Position numbers and translations under genes: made by a program. This document shows positions 15,607-24,365 of a stretch of DNA of 64,000 nucleotides, one piece after another (position 1 is the stretch's first letter; each line of letters starts with the position of its first letter). The stretch is from Chryseobacterium indologenes. Its GTDB lineage: Bacteria > Bacteroidota > Bacteroidia > Flavobacteriales > Weeksellaceae. The stretch is taken from NCBI GenBank assembly GCA_002439165.1, contig DJTE01000021.1, positions 1-64,000 of the forward strand. The letters are read 5' to 3'. The notes beneath the pieces were generated by a model. The model was not told where the DNA came from, did not search any database, and saw only the letters and a list, made by a program, of their open reading frames with translations.

Positions 15607-17340
15607 ATGGCTAAAAACGTAGCAGAGCAGATTGTAGAAATGCTCGAAAATGCCAATGTGAAAAGAATTTATGCCGTTACAGGAGACAGTCTTAATCATC
15701 TTAATATTGCCGTTAAAAAAAGCAGCATCCAATGGATTCATGTAAGGCATGAAGAGGTGGGAGCTTACGCTGCCGCTGCCGAAGCGGAACTTGATGGCTT
15801 TGCTGTTTGTGCCGGAAGTTGCGGCCCGGGCCATGTACACCTGATCAATGGAGCCTATGACGCACACCGCTCTCATGTGCCGATGCTGGTCATTGCTTCC
15901 ACCATTCCCAGCGATGAGATGGGGATGGATTACTTCCAGGAAACCAATACCATAAAACTGTTTGACGACTGCAGTCATTATAACCAGATGATCACAAGAC
16001 CGGAACAGGTACAGAGAATGGTGCAGACTGCCATTCAGCATGCTGTTTCTAAAAAAGGAGTTGCTGTAATCGGCCTGCCCGGGGATGTTTCTGAACTGGA
16101 TGCAGAAGAAGGGCCCACGTCTGCCCGCATATTCAGAACCCATCCGGTGATCAGGCCTTCAGATGATGAGCTGAAGCAGCTTGCAGCCCTTGTCAACCAA
16201 AGCAAAAAAGTGACAATCTATGGAGGAGTCGGGGCAGAAAATGCCAATACTGAAATCGTAGCGCTGTCGAAGCTGCTGAAAGCCCCCGTAGGCTACTCTT
16301 TCCGTGGGAAAATGGCGATCCAGCCCAATAATCCCAATGAAGTAGGGCTTACTGGGCTGCTTGGATTTCCTTCCGCATACCACGCCATGCACGAAGCAGA
16401 TCTGGTCATCCTTCTGGGGACAGATTTCCCTTATCAGAAATTTATGCCGGTCAAAAATAAAATAGTTCAGATTGATGAAAGTCCCGAAAGGCTGGGGCGC
16501 CGGGCCAGGCTTGAGCTGGGACTGACGGGAGATGTAAAAGAAACAATTAAGGCTCTTATGCCATTGCTGCAGGAAAAAACCGACACGGACTTCCTTAATG
16601 AGCAGCTCGCATTCTATGAAAAAGTAAAAGAAAACCAGCTTTCCTATGTTAAAGATTTCGGGAAAGAAAATGCCATACAGCCGGAATATGTGGCTCATAC
16701 CTTAGACCGCCTGGCAGACAGGAATGCTGTTTTTACGGTAGATACGGGAATGTGCTGTGTATGGGGTGCAAGATTCATTACCGGAACAGGAGAACGGAAA
16801 ATGCTGGGCTCCTTCAATCACGGCTCAATGGCCAATGCAATGCCAATGGCAATTGGAGCGTCTTTGGCACATCCGGACAGGCAGGTTATTGCCATGTGTG
16901 GAGACGGAGGATTATCTATGCTTCTGGGAGATATGGCTACCATTTTTCAGTATAACCTTCCCGTAAAACTCATTGTTTTCAACAACAGAACCCTCGGAAT
17001 GGTAAAACTGGAAATGGAAGTAGGCGGAATGCCGGATAATGAGACGGATATGATTAATCCTGATTTTGCAATGGTTGCCCAGGCGATGGGGTATCCCGGA
17101 AAAAACGTCCACAAACCTGAAGATGTGGAAGGAGCAATCCGGGGGTGCCTGGATCATAAAGGCCCCTATCTTCTCAATATATTCACCAATCCGAATGCAC
17201 TGGCACTTCCTCCGAAGATTGAGCTGGACCAGGTATTGGGAATGACAAAATCTATGGCGCAGCTTATGCTGGGTGGAAAAATGGAAGAAGTCCTGGAAAC
17301 GGTGAAGTCTAATTATAAACATATTAAAGGATTGTTATAA
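15607..17340 (+). CDS. poxB: Thiamine-diphosphate-dependent pyruvate oxidase/dehydrogenase (PoxB-like)
   Basis: A 577-residue protein with the three-domain ThDP-enzyme layout: an N-terminal PYR domain with the catalytic Glu in 'VRHEEVGAYAA' (near residue 51), a central FAD/ADP-binding domain, and a C-terminal PP domain with the diphosphate motif GDGG (Asp433) closing at 'VFNNRTLGM'. Sequence style ('VTGDSLNHL', 'CGPGHVHLINGAYDA') matches quinone-dependent pyruvate dehydrogenase, which turns pyruvate into acetate and CO2 at the membrane. Acetolactate synthase is a less likely alternative. Single gene with its own promoter and terminator. Confidence 0.88.
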   Translation: MAKNVAEQIVEMLENANVKRIYAVTGDSLNHLNIAVKKSSIQWIHVRHEEVGAYAAAAEAELDGFAVCAGSCGPGHVHLINGAYDAHRSHVPMLVIASTIPSDEMGMDYFQETNTIKLFDDCSHYNQMITRPEQVQRMVQTAIQHAVSKKGVAVIGLPGDVSELDAEEGPTSARIFRTHPVIRPSDDELKQLAALVNQSKKVTIYGGVGAENANTEIVALSKLLKAPVGYSFRGKMAIQPNNPNEVGLTGLLGFPSAYHAMHEADLVILLGTDFPYQKFMPVKNKIVQIDESPERLGRRARLELGLTGDVKETIKALMPLLQEKTDTDFLNEQLAFYEKVKENQLSYVKDFGKENAIQPEYVAHTLDRLADRNAVFTVDTGMCCVWGARFITGTGERKMLGSFNHGSMANAMPMAIGASLAHPDRQVIAMCGDGGLSMLLGDMATIFQYNLPVKLIVFNNRTLGMVKLEMEVGGMPDNETDMINPDFAMVAQAMGYPGKNVHKPEDVEGAIRGCLDHKGPYLLNIFTNPNALALPPKIELDQVLGMTKSMAQLMLGGKMEEVLETVKSNYKHIKGLL

Positions 17341-17366
17341 GCTTTTGACAGGAAAATACAGGAAAA

Positions 17367-17396
17367 CTTCACGCATTTGTGTGAAGTTTTTCTTTT
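17367..17396 (+). terminator. Terminator of poxB
   Basis: AACTTCAC and GTGAAGTT stem around GCATTTGT, followed by a T-rich tail. Confidence 0.75.
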
Positions 17397-17453
17397 TCGA
17401 AAAGACTTTAAATATTTACCTTTGTTAAAGTAATTTTAAACATTTATCATATT

Positions 17454-17939
17454 ATGAAAGCTCTAATAGTATTTATAGCACTTCTTGCCAGCAATCTTAC
17501 ATGGGCACAGCAGGATGTTGAAGAAAGAGACGATAATTTTATTACTGAGAATAATAAAAATATTCTGAAAATAGATATCAAAGAACCGTTTTTGCAGGTT
17601 GCTGTCAAAAACTGTAACGATTTCAAAGCGGCTTCATTCGACGGCGGGGTAGCTGTGTATAAAGATACCCTCAGAAAATTCATGTATGATTACCTTAATT
17701 CTGATTTCTATGTTCTGAGTGGTGATTTCACTTTTACCCTGACGGTAGATAAGACCGGAAAAGTAACCCAGATTGAAGGCTCCCCAAAAGTAGCCAACAG
17801 CACTTACTTTTTTGATGATATGAAATACATCGTAAGAAGAATTAAAAAAAACTGGATACCGGCATCATGCAACGGTCAGCCCGTTACTTCACAGATCAAA
17901 CTTAAAATGAACTTCTCCTCTATAGGAATAGATTTGTAA
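17454..17939 (+). CDS. Exported protein with TonB-C-like domain
   Basis: A 161-residue protein with a signal peptide (cleavage likely after 'LTWAQ', about residue 19). The second half ('FTFTLTVDKTGKVTQIEG', then a helix 'IVRRIKKNWIPA', then 'SQIKLKMNF') has the strand-helix-strand order of the C-terminal domain of TonB-type energy transducers. There is no N-terminal membrane anchor or proline-rich linker, so it is not a working TonB. Many flavobacteria carry such small free domains and their role is unknown. It heads a set of related exported proteins that surrounds miaB, including a broken copy directly downstream. Confidence 0.65.
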   Translation: MKALIVFIALLASNLTWAQQDVEERDDNFITENNKNILKIDIKEPFLQVAVKNCNDFKAASFDGGVAVYKDTLRKFMYDYLNSDFYVLSGDFTFTLTVDKTGKVTQIEGSPKVANSTYFFDDMKYIVRRIKKNWIPASCNGQPVTSQIKLKMNFSSIGIDL

Positions 17940-17944
17940 TCGCT

Positions 17945-18139
17945 ACTTATAGATGTTTATTATTACCTTTAGTATTTATTGGAATTGAAGGGTTCTCTCA
18001 GAATACGGTACAGACCGGAACTCCGGCATATACACAGAAAGCGGAATTTCCGGGTGGTGATGAGGCTTTCCGCAAACAGTTTATGAATATGCTTCATGCG
18101 GACGTCCGGTTGAATTTTTTTTTTCAGGCTGCCCCCTGA
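17945..18139 (+). pseudogene. Remnant of a TonB-C-like exported protein gene
   Basis: An open frame without a start codon reads a signal-peptide-like stretch ('LLLPLVFIGIEGFSQ') and then 'AEFPGGDEAFRKQFMNML', the hallmark opening of flavobacterial TonB-family C-terminal domains. After 'HADVRLN' the frame turns into a T-run (a nine-T homopolymer, plus one more) and stops at TGA 18137-18139, with the rest of the domain missing. Both the missing start and the truncation point to a decayed copy of the neighbouring paralogues. Confidence 0.6.
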
Positions 18140-18209
18140 CGTTTCATCCTGCAGGATAATTTTTTTGAACAATAAATAGAATCTTACTGAAAGTTTAAAA
18201 TATCAATTG

Positions 18210-18947
18210 ATGAAAATAAAAATTTTAATGCTGTTTTTCATATCAGCAGTTTGCCAGACTTCTTATGCCCAGATGAATGTTCTGGAAAGCTACCCTAAAG
18301 GACAGGACTTTTACGAAGGAGGCCTGGCCGGTTTTTATAAAGATGCCCATGAATACCTGACCGGGAACAACAAAAAAGAGTGTGCGGAAAAAGAAATTTA
18401 TCAGCCGCGGATTATTGTGACTGACATGGGAAGCGTTAAACTGATACAGGATAGTGATACACTGAATATCACAAAAAACAAATGCGCATATGATCTTTCC
18501 CTGGAAGTCCTGAAAAATCTTAAAGGATGGAAACCCGCACAGGTTAAAGGAAACACCCTCGGAGCAATTACAGAATTCATTTTTTATCCAAAAGACCTGA
18601 TGAGCAACTACAAAACAGGGTATAACGCCGATGATTTTGTTCTGCACTCACAGTACCCTGGAGGATTAAAGACATTTAATAAGGACTTTCATGATAATTT
18701 TCAGGCGCTTTTTGCGGATTATCATATTAATGGAGAGGTTAATTTAGAATTTTATATTAATGAGGAAGGGCATATTACCAAGCCGAGAATATATCCCTCA
18801 ATAGATAATAAAAGCTTTAATATAGATTTCATGCGAACCCTTTCAAGATTAAAAAAGGTTTGGAAACCTGCTTTATATTCTAATATCCCGATTAAAGAAA
18901 AATTTGCTTTTCCCGTAAAATTTTCAATTACATTCAATGAAAGATAG
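18210..18947 (+). CDS. Exported protein with two TonB-C-like repeats
   Basis: A 245-residue protein; the ATG at 18210 directly precedes a clean signal peptide (MKIKILMLFFISAVCQTSYAQ), so the TTG one codon earlier is not needed. The mature part has two similar halves, each ending in a conserved helix-strand unit ('EVLKNLKGWKPAQVKGN' and 'RTLSRLKKVWKPALYSN'). The second half contains 'NLEFYINEEGHITKPRIYP', the typical TonB-C strand pair. Function unknown. It lies between the broken paralogue and miaB. Confidence 0.65.
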   Translation: MKIKILMLFFISAVCQTSYAQMNVLESYPKGQDFYEGGLAGFYKDAHEYLTGNNKKECAEKEIYQPRIIVTDMGSVKLIQDSDTLNITKNKCAYDLSLEVLKNLKGWKPAQVKGNTLGAITEFIFYPKDLMSNYKTGYNADDFVLHSQYPGGLKTFNKDFHDNFQALFADYHINGEVNLEFYINEEGHITKPRIYPSIDNKSFNIDFMRTLSRLKKVWKPALYSNIPIKEKFAFPVKFSITFNER

Positions 18948-19060
18948 CCCTGCCATTCTGTCACAATATTTTGTATCTTTGCAGACTAATCTGTTTTGGA
19001 TTTAAAATTGAACAGGAAAAGATATTCAATTTTGAGTCCTGAACCTTTAATTTGATTACC

Positions 19061-20497
19061 GTGCAGGAAAAATATATAGACGAAACAAAGCAGGGAGAAG
19101 CTTTTGCTATTGCTGAAAGACCGGAAAATTCTAAAAAACTGTTTTTAGAAAGCTATGGCTGTCAGATGAACTTCTCTGACTCTGAAATCGTAGCTTCTAT
19201 CCTTAATGAGCAGGGATACAACACCACCCTGAAAGTAGAAGAGGCAGACCTTATTCTTCTGAATACATGCTCTATCCGTGAAAAGGCGGAACAGACCGTA
19301 AGGATGCGTCTTTCCCAGTTCAAAAATCTGAAGAAAGAAAAACCGAATATGACGGTTGGTGTTTTAGGGTGTATGGCCGAAAGACTGAAAACAAAATTCC
19401 TGGAAGAAGAACAGCTGGTAGACCTTGTTGTAGGTCCCGATGCTTACAGGGATCTTCCCAATCTTCTGCAGGAAACGGAAGACGGAAGAGACGCCATCAA
19501 TGTCATCCTTTCCAAAGAAGAAACCTATGCCGATATCAATCCGGTCCGTTTGGGCGGAAACGGAGTCACTGCATTTGTAACCATTACCAGAGGATGCGAT
19601 AATATGTGTACCTTCTGCGTGGTTCCGTTTACAAGAGGAAGGGAAAGAAGCCGTGATCCGCACTCCATCATTGAAGAATGCAAGAATCTTGCTGAAAACG
19701 GATATAAGGAAATCACTCTTTTGGGACAGAACGTAGATTCCTATTTATGGTATGGAGGCGGTCCTAAAAAAGATTTTGCCAAAGCTTCGGAGATGCAGAA
19801 AGCAACAGCTGTAAATTTTGCGCAGCTGCTTGATTTAGTGGCTAAAGCCGTTCCGGAAATGAGAATACGGTTCTCTACATCCAATCCACAGGATATGAGC
19901 CTTGACGTGTTCAGAATGATTGCGAACCATGAGAATATCTGCAGATATGTTCACCTTCCGGTACAGAGCGGAAGTAATAATATGCTTCAGGCAATGAACA
20001 GGCAGCATACCCGTGAAGAATATCTGGATCTGATTAAACAGGCGAAAGAAATTGTCCCGGATATTGCTTTTTCCCAGGATATGATCGTTGGATTCTGCAA
20101 TGAGACTGAACAGGATCACCAGGATACGTTAAGCCTGATGAAGGAAGTGGAATATGACTACGGCTACATGTTTGCCTATTCTGAAAGACCGGGAACGCCG
20201 GCACACAAAAAAATGGAAGACAATATTCCTGCTGATGTGAAGCAGAGACGACTGGCTGAGGTGATTGCCCTTCAGGGTGAACTTTCCAGAAAGCGTATGA
20301 AATCTTACGTGGGAAGAACACACCAGATCCTGATTGAAGGAATTTCCAAAAAGAACAAAGATCAGTGGAAAGGAAGAAACTCCCAGAATGCAGTCTGTGT
20401 ATTCGATAAAGAGGAAGGACAGAAAATTGGTGACATTGTGAATGTTTTTGTCTATGACAATACACAGGGCACACTTTTAGGGAGAAAAGCAGAATAA
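19061..20497 (+). CDS. miaB: tRNA-2-methylthio-N6-dimethylallyladenosine synthase
   Basis: A 478-residue radical-SAM methylthiotransferase that adds the 2-methylthio group to i6A37 of tRNAs reading U-starting codons. The N-terminal MTTase cluster ('ESYGCQMNFSDSE', 'LNTCSIREKA', 'VLGCMAERL') and the radical-SAM CxxxCxxC (Cys179, Cys183, Cys186 in 'GCDNMCTFC') are both intact, and a TRAM domain closes the protein. I use the GTG start at 19061 (protein starting MQEKYIDE); the TTG at 19052 would add three residues. It is embedded among TonB-C-like exported proteins with no obvious link to its function. Confidence 0.94.
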   Translation: MQEKYIDETKQGEAFAIAERPENSKKLFLESYGCQMNFSDSEIVASILNEQGYNTTLKVEEADLILLNTCSIREKAEQTVRMRLSQFKNLKKEKPNMTVGVLGCMAERLKTKFLEEEQLVDLVVGPDAYRDLPNLLQETEDGRDAINVILSKEETYADINPVRLGGNGVTAFVTITRGCDNMCTFCVVPFTRGRERSRDPHSIIEECKNLAENGYKEITLLGQNVDSYLWYGGGPKKDFAKASEMQKATAVNFAQLLDLVAKAVPEMRIRFSTSNPQDMSLDVFRMIANHENICRYVHLPVQSGSNNMLQAMNRQHTREEYLDLIKQAKEIVPDIAFSQDMIVGFCNETEQDHQDTLSLMKEVEYDYGYMFAYSERPGTPAHKKMEDNIPADVKQRRLAEVIALQGELSRKRMKSYVGRTHQILIEGISKKNKDQWKGRNSQNAVCVFDKEEGQKIGDIVNVFVYDNTQGTLLGRKAE

Positions 20498-20506
20498 TTT
20501 AAAGTT

Positions 20507-21025
20507 TTGATCAAAGCAGTCTCCTTCTTTGCTCTGTTTTCTTTCATTCTGATGTCATGTCAGACTGAGAAAACGATAAGCAGATATCCGGATACGGTAG
20601 GAGATATTCATTTTGATAAGAATCTGGATGATACGGATCTGAAAAAATGCGGAAAAGGAAAAGACAGACCTTTCAGTTTTCAGTATTATCACGGAGCCAG
20701 GGAGTTTGATTATAAAGGAGAGAAGATTGCAATTATTGAAAAACTGAATAAAGAAAATATACATTCTGAAAAAAAGATCAATGGCTATATTACGGTCAGA
20801 TTTTTAGTAAATTGTGAAGGAAAAACAGGACTGTTCAGAGTACAGCATATGAATCCGGATCTGGAGAGTTCAGATTTAGATCAGGAACTGGAAAAGAAAC
20901 TGTTAAAGTTTACCAGATCGCTGGACGGATGGCAGCCTAAAGAAATAGAAGGTTTTAAAGTAGATTACTACCAGTATTTAACCTATAAAATTGAAAATGG
21001 AAAAGTTTCAGAGGTATTACCTTAG
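20507..21025 (+). CDS. Lipoprotein of the TonB-C-like set, TTG start
   Basis: A 172-residue protein starting with TTG 9 nt after the miaB stop. Only this start gives a full lipoprotein signal (MIKAVSFFALFSFILMSC, lipobox Leu-Met-Ser-Cys18), so TTG is preferred although uncommon. The mature part includes 'INGYITVRFLVNCEGKTGLFRV' and a helix 'KKLLKFTRSLDGWQPKEIEG', similar in layout to the neighbouring exported proteins. Function unknown. Its 3' end overlaps the next gene by 29 nt, suggesting coupled translation with miaB and the TPR gene. Confidence 0.65.
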   Translation: MIKAVSFFALFSFILMSCQTEKTISRYPDTVGDIHFDKNLDDTDLKKCGKGKDRPFSFQYYHGAREFDYKGEKIAIIEKLNKENIHSEKKINGYITVRFLVNCEGKTGLFRVQHMNPDLESSDLDQELEKKLLKFTRSLDGWQPKEIEGFKVDYYQYLTYKIENGKVSEVLP

Positions 21026-21794
21026 CTTTTTGTTACTTATCGTTTACACCAATACTATTGCACAGGTCAACTGTAATGCAGTAGAGGGTGAGAATTGCAA
21101 AAAAGCTTGTGAATTATACAACTGGGCTTCCGACAGGCAGGGTTCTCAGGCATCCCAGGAAGGGTTTGACAAAGCCATTGAACTCTGTCCGGATTTTTCT
21201 CATTCCTACATGGAAAAATCCGTTCCTTATCTTAAAAACGGTGATTTTATCACCTGGAGAATTCTCATTAATAAAGCCGTTGCCCTGGATCCTAAAAGAC
21301 ATCTGGGATACAGAGGATGGTGCAGGTTTGAGTTTCTGCGGGATTATACCGGGGCTATCCAGGATCTTGAAGAACTGAAAAAATACTATCCCGAAGACCT
21401 GGGAAGATCTCAAAACGGGGATTATCATTTGGATGTGGTAAGGGCTTTGTCTTACAGTGCTTTAGGTCAGAAAGAAAAAGCGGCCGACATCATTGAAAAG
21501 CTCCTTGCTTCCAAAAATTATTTCAAAGGACTGTATGACCATTATCAGCTGGGGGTTACCTACTTTGAACTGGGGCAATACGATCTGGCCTTAAAAAATT
21601 TCGAAAAACAGAGCAAAGCATACGACTTTGCCGAGAATATATACTTTAAAAGTAAAGTTTCTAAGATCAGAAACAAAGATTATCTGGATTTAAAGACGTT
21701 AGCATTAAAAACGTATGATGAAGGGAAGATCATGAAAGATCCTTATACCCATCATTTCAACAAAGTTTACAGATCGCAGATTGAAACCCTGTAA
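20997..21794 (+). CDS. Exported tetratricopeptide-repeat protein
   Basis: A 265-residue protein with a signal peptide (MEKFQRYYLSFLLLIVYTNTIAQ) and several TPR-type helix pairs, such as 'EGFDKAIELCPDFSHSYMEK', 'RALSYSALGQKEKAADIIEK' and 'YQLGVTYFELGQYDLALKNF'. TPR solenoids bind partner proteins, and this one should sit in the periplasm. I start it at ATG 20997; a TTG two codons earlier is possible. It overlaps the preceding lipoprotein gene. It shares TPR architecture with the 26526-27635 product further along the same strand. Confidence 0.75.
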   Translation: MEKFQRYYLSFLLLIVYTNTIAQVNCNAVEGENCKKACELYNWASDRQGSQASQEGFDKAIELCPDFSHSYMEKSVPYLKNGDFITWRILINKAVALDPKRHLGYRGWCRFEFLRDYTGAIQDLEELKKYYPEDLGRSQNGDYHLDVVRALSYSALGQKEKAADIIEKLLASKNYFKGLYDHYQLGVTYFELGQYDLALKNFEKQSKAYDFAENIYFKSKVSKIRNKDYLDLKTLALKTYDEGKIMKDPYTHHFNKVYRSQIETL

Positions 21795-21827
21795 ACCCGT
21801 ATTAAATCAATAATCAAACATTTACTT

Positions 21828-23117
21828 ATGAGCAACGAGTTACAAAACATAAAAAACCGCTTTGGGATTATAGGAAACTATCCTGCATTGAACAGGGCTT
21901 TGGAAAAAGCAATCCAGGTAGCCCCTACGGATATTTCCGTGCTGGTGATCGGGGAAAGTGGGGTAGGAAAAGAATTTATCCCTAAAATCATTCATTCCGA
22001 ATCAAAAAGAAAGCACCAGCCCTATATTGTGGTAAACTGTGGTGCCATTCCCGAAGGAACCATAGATTCCGAACTGTTCGGGCATGAAAAAGGAGCATTT
22101 ACCGGAGCCACGGCTACCAGAAAAGGCTATTTTGAAGTGGCAGACGGAGGAACAATCTTTCTGGATGAGGTAGGAGAACTTCCCCTGCAGACCCAGGTCC
22201 GCCTTTTAAGAGTGCTTGAAAGCGGTGAATTTATGAAAGTAGGTTCTTCACAGGTACAGAAAACCAATGTGAGGATTGTGGCTGCTACCAACGTCAACAT
22301 GATGAAAGCCATTCATGACGGTAGATTCCGGGAAGACTTATTTTACCGTTTAAATACCGTACAGATCGATATGCCGCCTTTAAGAGAAAGAAAAGGAGAT
22401 ATTCACCTGCTTTTCCGAAAATTTGCTATCGATTTTGCAGAAAAATACAGAATGCCGGAACTGGAATTGGACCCGGCTGCCATCCACTATATAGATAATT
22501 ATTCCTTTCCCGGAAATGTCCGCCAGCTGAGAAATCTTGTAGAGCAGATGACCGTAGTGGAAAGAAACAGAAACATCACAGTAGAAAAGCTGGCCGAATA
22601 TATTCCGATGGAAACCCACCTTCCGATGGTGGTGAATAACCAGACTGCCCAAAAGCAGAACGACTTCGGAAGTGAGAGGGAAATTATGTATAAAATTCTC
22701 TTCGATATGAGAAGTGATATTAATGACTTAAAATCCTTAACTTCGGAACTCATCAAAAACAGAGGGGCCGGTGATCTGAGCAATCAGGAGAAAAACCTGA
22801 TCAACAGAATCTATGCCGCGGAAACCCAACAGGCGGCTCCCGTAAACCACAACTCCCTGCTGTACTTTGAAGATAAAAACCCTGTGGTACAGACCCCGTC
22901 TATTATTTCAACTCCCGAGGACAGCTATGAAGATATCGAAGATATTGAAGTAGAAGAAAACAGACCGGAGTCTCTGTCACTTCAGAATAATGAAAAAGAT
23001 TTGATTATCAAGGCGTTGGAAAAGCATAAAGGACGGAGAAACAGAGCCGCGGATGAATTGGGTATTTCACAGAGAACATTATACAGAAAAATAAAACAAT
23101 ATAACCTGGAAGACTAA
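21828..23117 (+). CDS. Sigma-54-dependent transcriptional activator
   Basis: A 429-residue AAA+ bacterial enhancer-binding protein. Walker A GESGVGKE (42-49), the sigma-54 contact loop GAFTGA (89-94), Walker B 'GGTIFLDEVGE' (Asp113-Glu114) and an arginine-finger region 'DLFYRLN' are intact. A Fis-type helix-turn-helix lies at the C-terminus ('HKGRRNRAADELGISQRTLY'). There is no N-terminal receiver or sensor domain, so activity must be controlled otherwise. An acidic, low-complexity linker of about 90 residues precedes the HTH. It heads a tightly spaced group with a membrane protein, LptE and two larger proteins; this arrangement is common in flavobacteria (memory). No -24/-12 promoter was seen nearby. 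Confidence 0.92.
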   Translation: MSNELQNIKNRFGIIGNYPALNRALEKAIQVAPTDISVLVIGESGVGKEFIPKIIHSESKRKHQPYIVVNCGAIPEGTIDSELFGHEKGAFTGATATRKGYFEVADGGTIFLDEVGELPLQTQVRLLRVLESGEFMKVGSSQVQKTNVRIVAATNVNMMKAIHDGRFREDLFYRLNTVQIDMPPLRERKGDIHLLFRKFAIDFAEKYRMPELELDPAAIHYIDNYSFPGNVRQLRNLVEQMTVVERNRNITVEKLAEYIPMETHLPMVVNNQTAQKQNDFGSEREIMYKILFDMRSDINDLKSLTSELIKNRGAGDLSNQEKNLINRIYAAETQQAAPVNHNSLLYFEDKNPVVQTPSIISTPEDSYEDIEDIEVEENRPESLSLQNNEKDLIIKALEKHKGRRNRAADELGISQRTLYRKIKQYNLED

Positions 23118-23135
23118 AAGTAAAAAACAAAAAAA

Positions 23136-23837
23136 ATGAAGAATTTCGATGTAACGGCCATCAATGGATATGAAATGAATATTGGAAAATTCATATCCGA
23201 AGGTGTTGATCTTTTTAAAAAAGATATTGGCGGATTTATTGTGGCAACCCTGCTTCTGTTTGTGATGAGCTTTGTTCCTTTTTTAGGAGTGATGGCGTTG
23301 GGGAACTTTTATAAGATATGCCGGAAAGTAGATGAAGGACAAAAAGTACAGGTAGGGGATATTTTTGATTTTACAGATTTTGTAACCTATCTTAAATTCT
23401 TTGTATTTCTATTCATTGTACTTTTCATTATTATGATTCCGGTTGAGATATCACTGTTTCCTATCCTGTTCGCTGCTTCTGCAACAGAAGGGGAATTCTC
23501 AGATACCGGAGCCGCTTTATTTGCCGGAGGCATGGGAATCTGGTTCCTGCTGGTTATTGTTCTGCTGTGTGCTGTATCAATATCCATGTACTTTGTACAG
23601 CCTCTGATCTCGCTGTATAGAATTACAAGCATAAGAGAAGCCTTTTCTATTTCATGGAAATTGGCCAGAAGAAACTTCTTCATGATCTTTCTGTTCACTA
23701 TTGTGGTAGGAGTTATTTCTCAGCTGGGGGCGATCCTGTGCGGGATTGGTCTCCTGTTTACAATACCTCTTGGCATCTGTATTAAATATGCTTCCTTTAA
23801 AAATATACTGGGAAGTTCAAATCAAAAAACAGTATGA
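23136..23837 (+). CDS. Multi-pass membrane protein (DUF975-like)
   Basis: A 233-residue integral membrane protein with about six hydrophobic segments (near 32-58, 87-110, 132-160, 188-212 and 215-225). 'REAFSISWKLARRNFFMIF' is a short amphipathic helix typical of DUF975/GlpM-like membrane proteins. No catalytic residues are evident and I cannot assign a function. It starts 18 nt after the sigma-54 activator and overlaps lptE by 4 nt (ATGA), so it is co-transcribed. Confidence 0.65.
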   Translation: MKNFDVTAINGYEMNIGKFISEGVDLFKKDIGGFIVATLLLFVMSFVPFLGVMALGNFYKICRKVDEGQKVQVGDIFDFTDFVTYLKFFVFLFIVLFIIMIPVEISLFPILFAASATEGEFSDTGAALFAGGMGIWFLLVIVLLCAVSISMYFVQPLISLYRITSIREAFSISWKLARRNFFMIFLFTIVVGVISQLGAILCGIGLLFTIPLGICIKYASFKNILGSSNQKTV

Positions 23838-24364
23838 GTAAATTAAAAATAATATTTGGATTTGTGGTTCTTTCACTGTTTCAGCAGTGTTACTCGTTTA
23901 CAGGCGGGTCTTTATCTTCACTCACAGACGAAAAAACTGTTCAGATCAATGAATTTCCGAATAATGCATCACTGGTGAATCCAACCCTTTCCCAGCAGTT
24001 TTCTACGGACATCCAGAACCGGTTTCTGCAGAGAACTACATTAAAAGGAACCAAATCAAATCCGGATATTCTGATCGAAGGTGAAATTTCAGACTATGGT
24101 TTTTCCCCTACTACGATCAGCTCAGGAACACAGGAAAATCCTTCCGGTGGAATCGTTCAGCAGGCACAGAGCAAGCTAACCATTACGGTAAAGGTACATT
24201 ATGAAAATAAGCTCCATCCGGATCTGAGCTTTGACAGAGCCTATACGGATGAAGTGGTGTTCAACAGCAACCTTACCCAGAGCGAGATTGAAGCCTCCCA
24301 GGTAAAGGTAGTGACAGACAGAATTATTAACAAGATATTTAACGATATTGTAGCGAATTGGTAA
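23834..24364 (+). CDS. lptE: LptE-family outer-membrane lipoprotein
   Basis: A 176-residue protein with an N-terminal lipoprotein-type signal ending at Cys19, followed by 'YSFTGGSLSSL', the opening characteristic of flavobacterial LptE. The rest alternates strands and two helices ('LSQQFSTDIQNRFLQ', 'SQVKVVTDRIINKIFNDIV'). LptE plugs the LptD barrel that inserts lipopolysaccharide into the outer membrane. It starts within the stop of the preceding membrane protein gene and is followed by 1 nt and the next start, which indicates one operon. Confidence 0.85.
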   Translation: MSKLKIIFGFVVLSLFQQCYSFTGGSLSSLTDEKTVQINEFPNNASLVNPTLSQQFSTDIQNRFLQRTTLKGTKSNPDILIEGEISDYGFSPTTISSGTQENPSGGIVQQAQSKLTITVKVHYENKLHPDLSFDRAYTDEVVFNSNLTQSEIEASQVKVVTDRIINKIFNDIVANW

Positions 24365-24365
24365 G

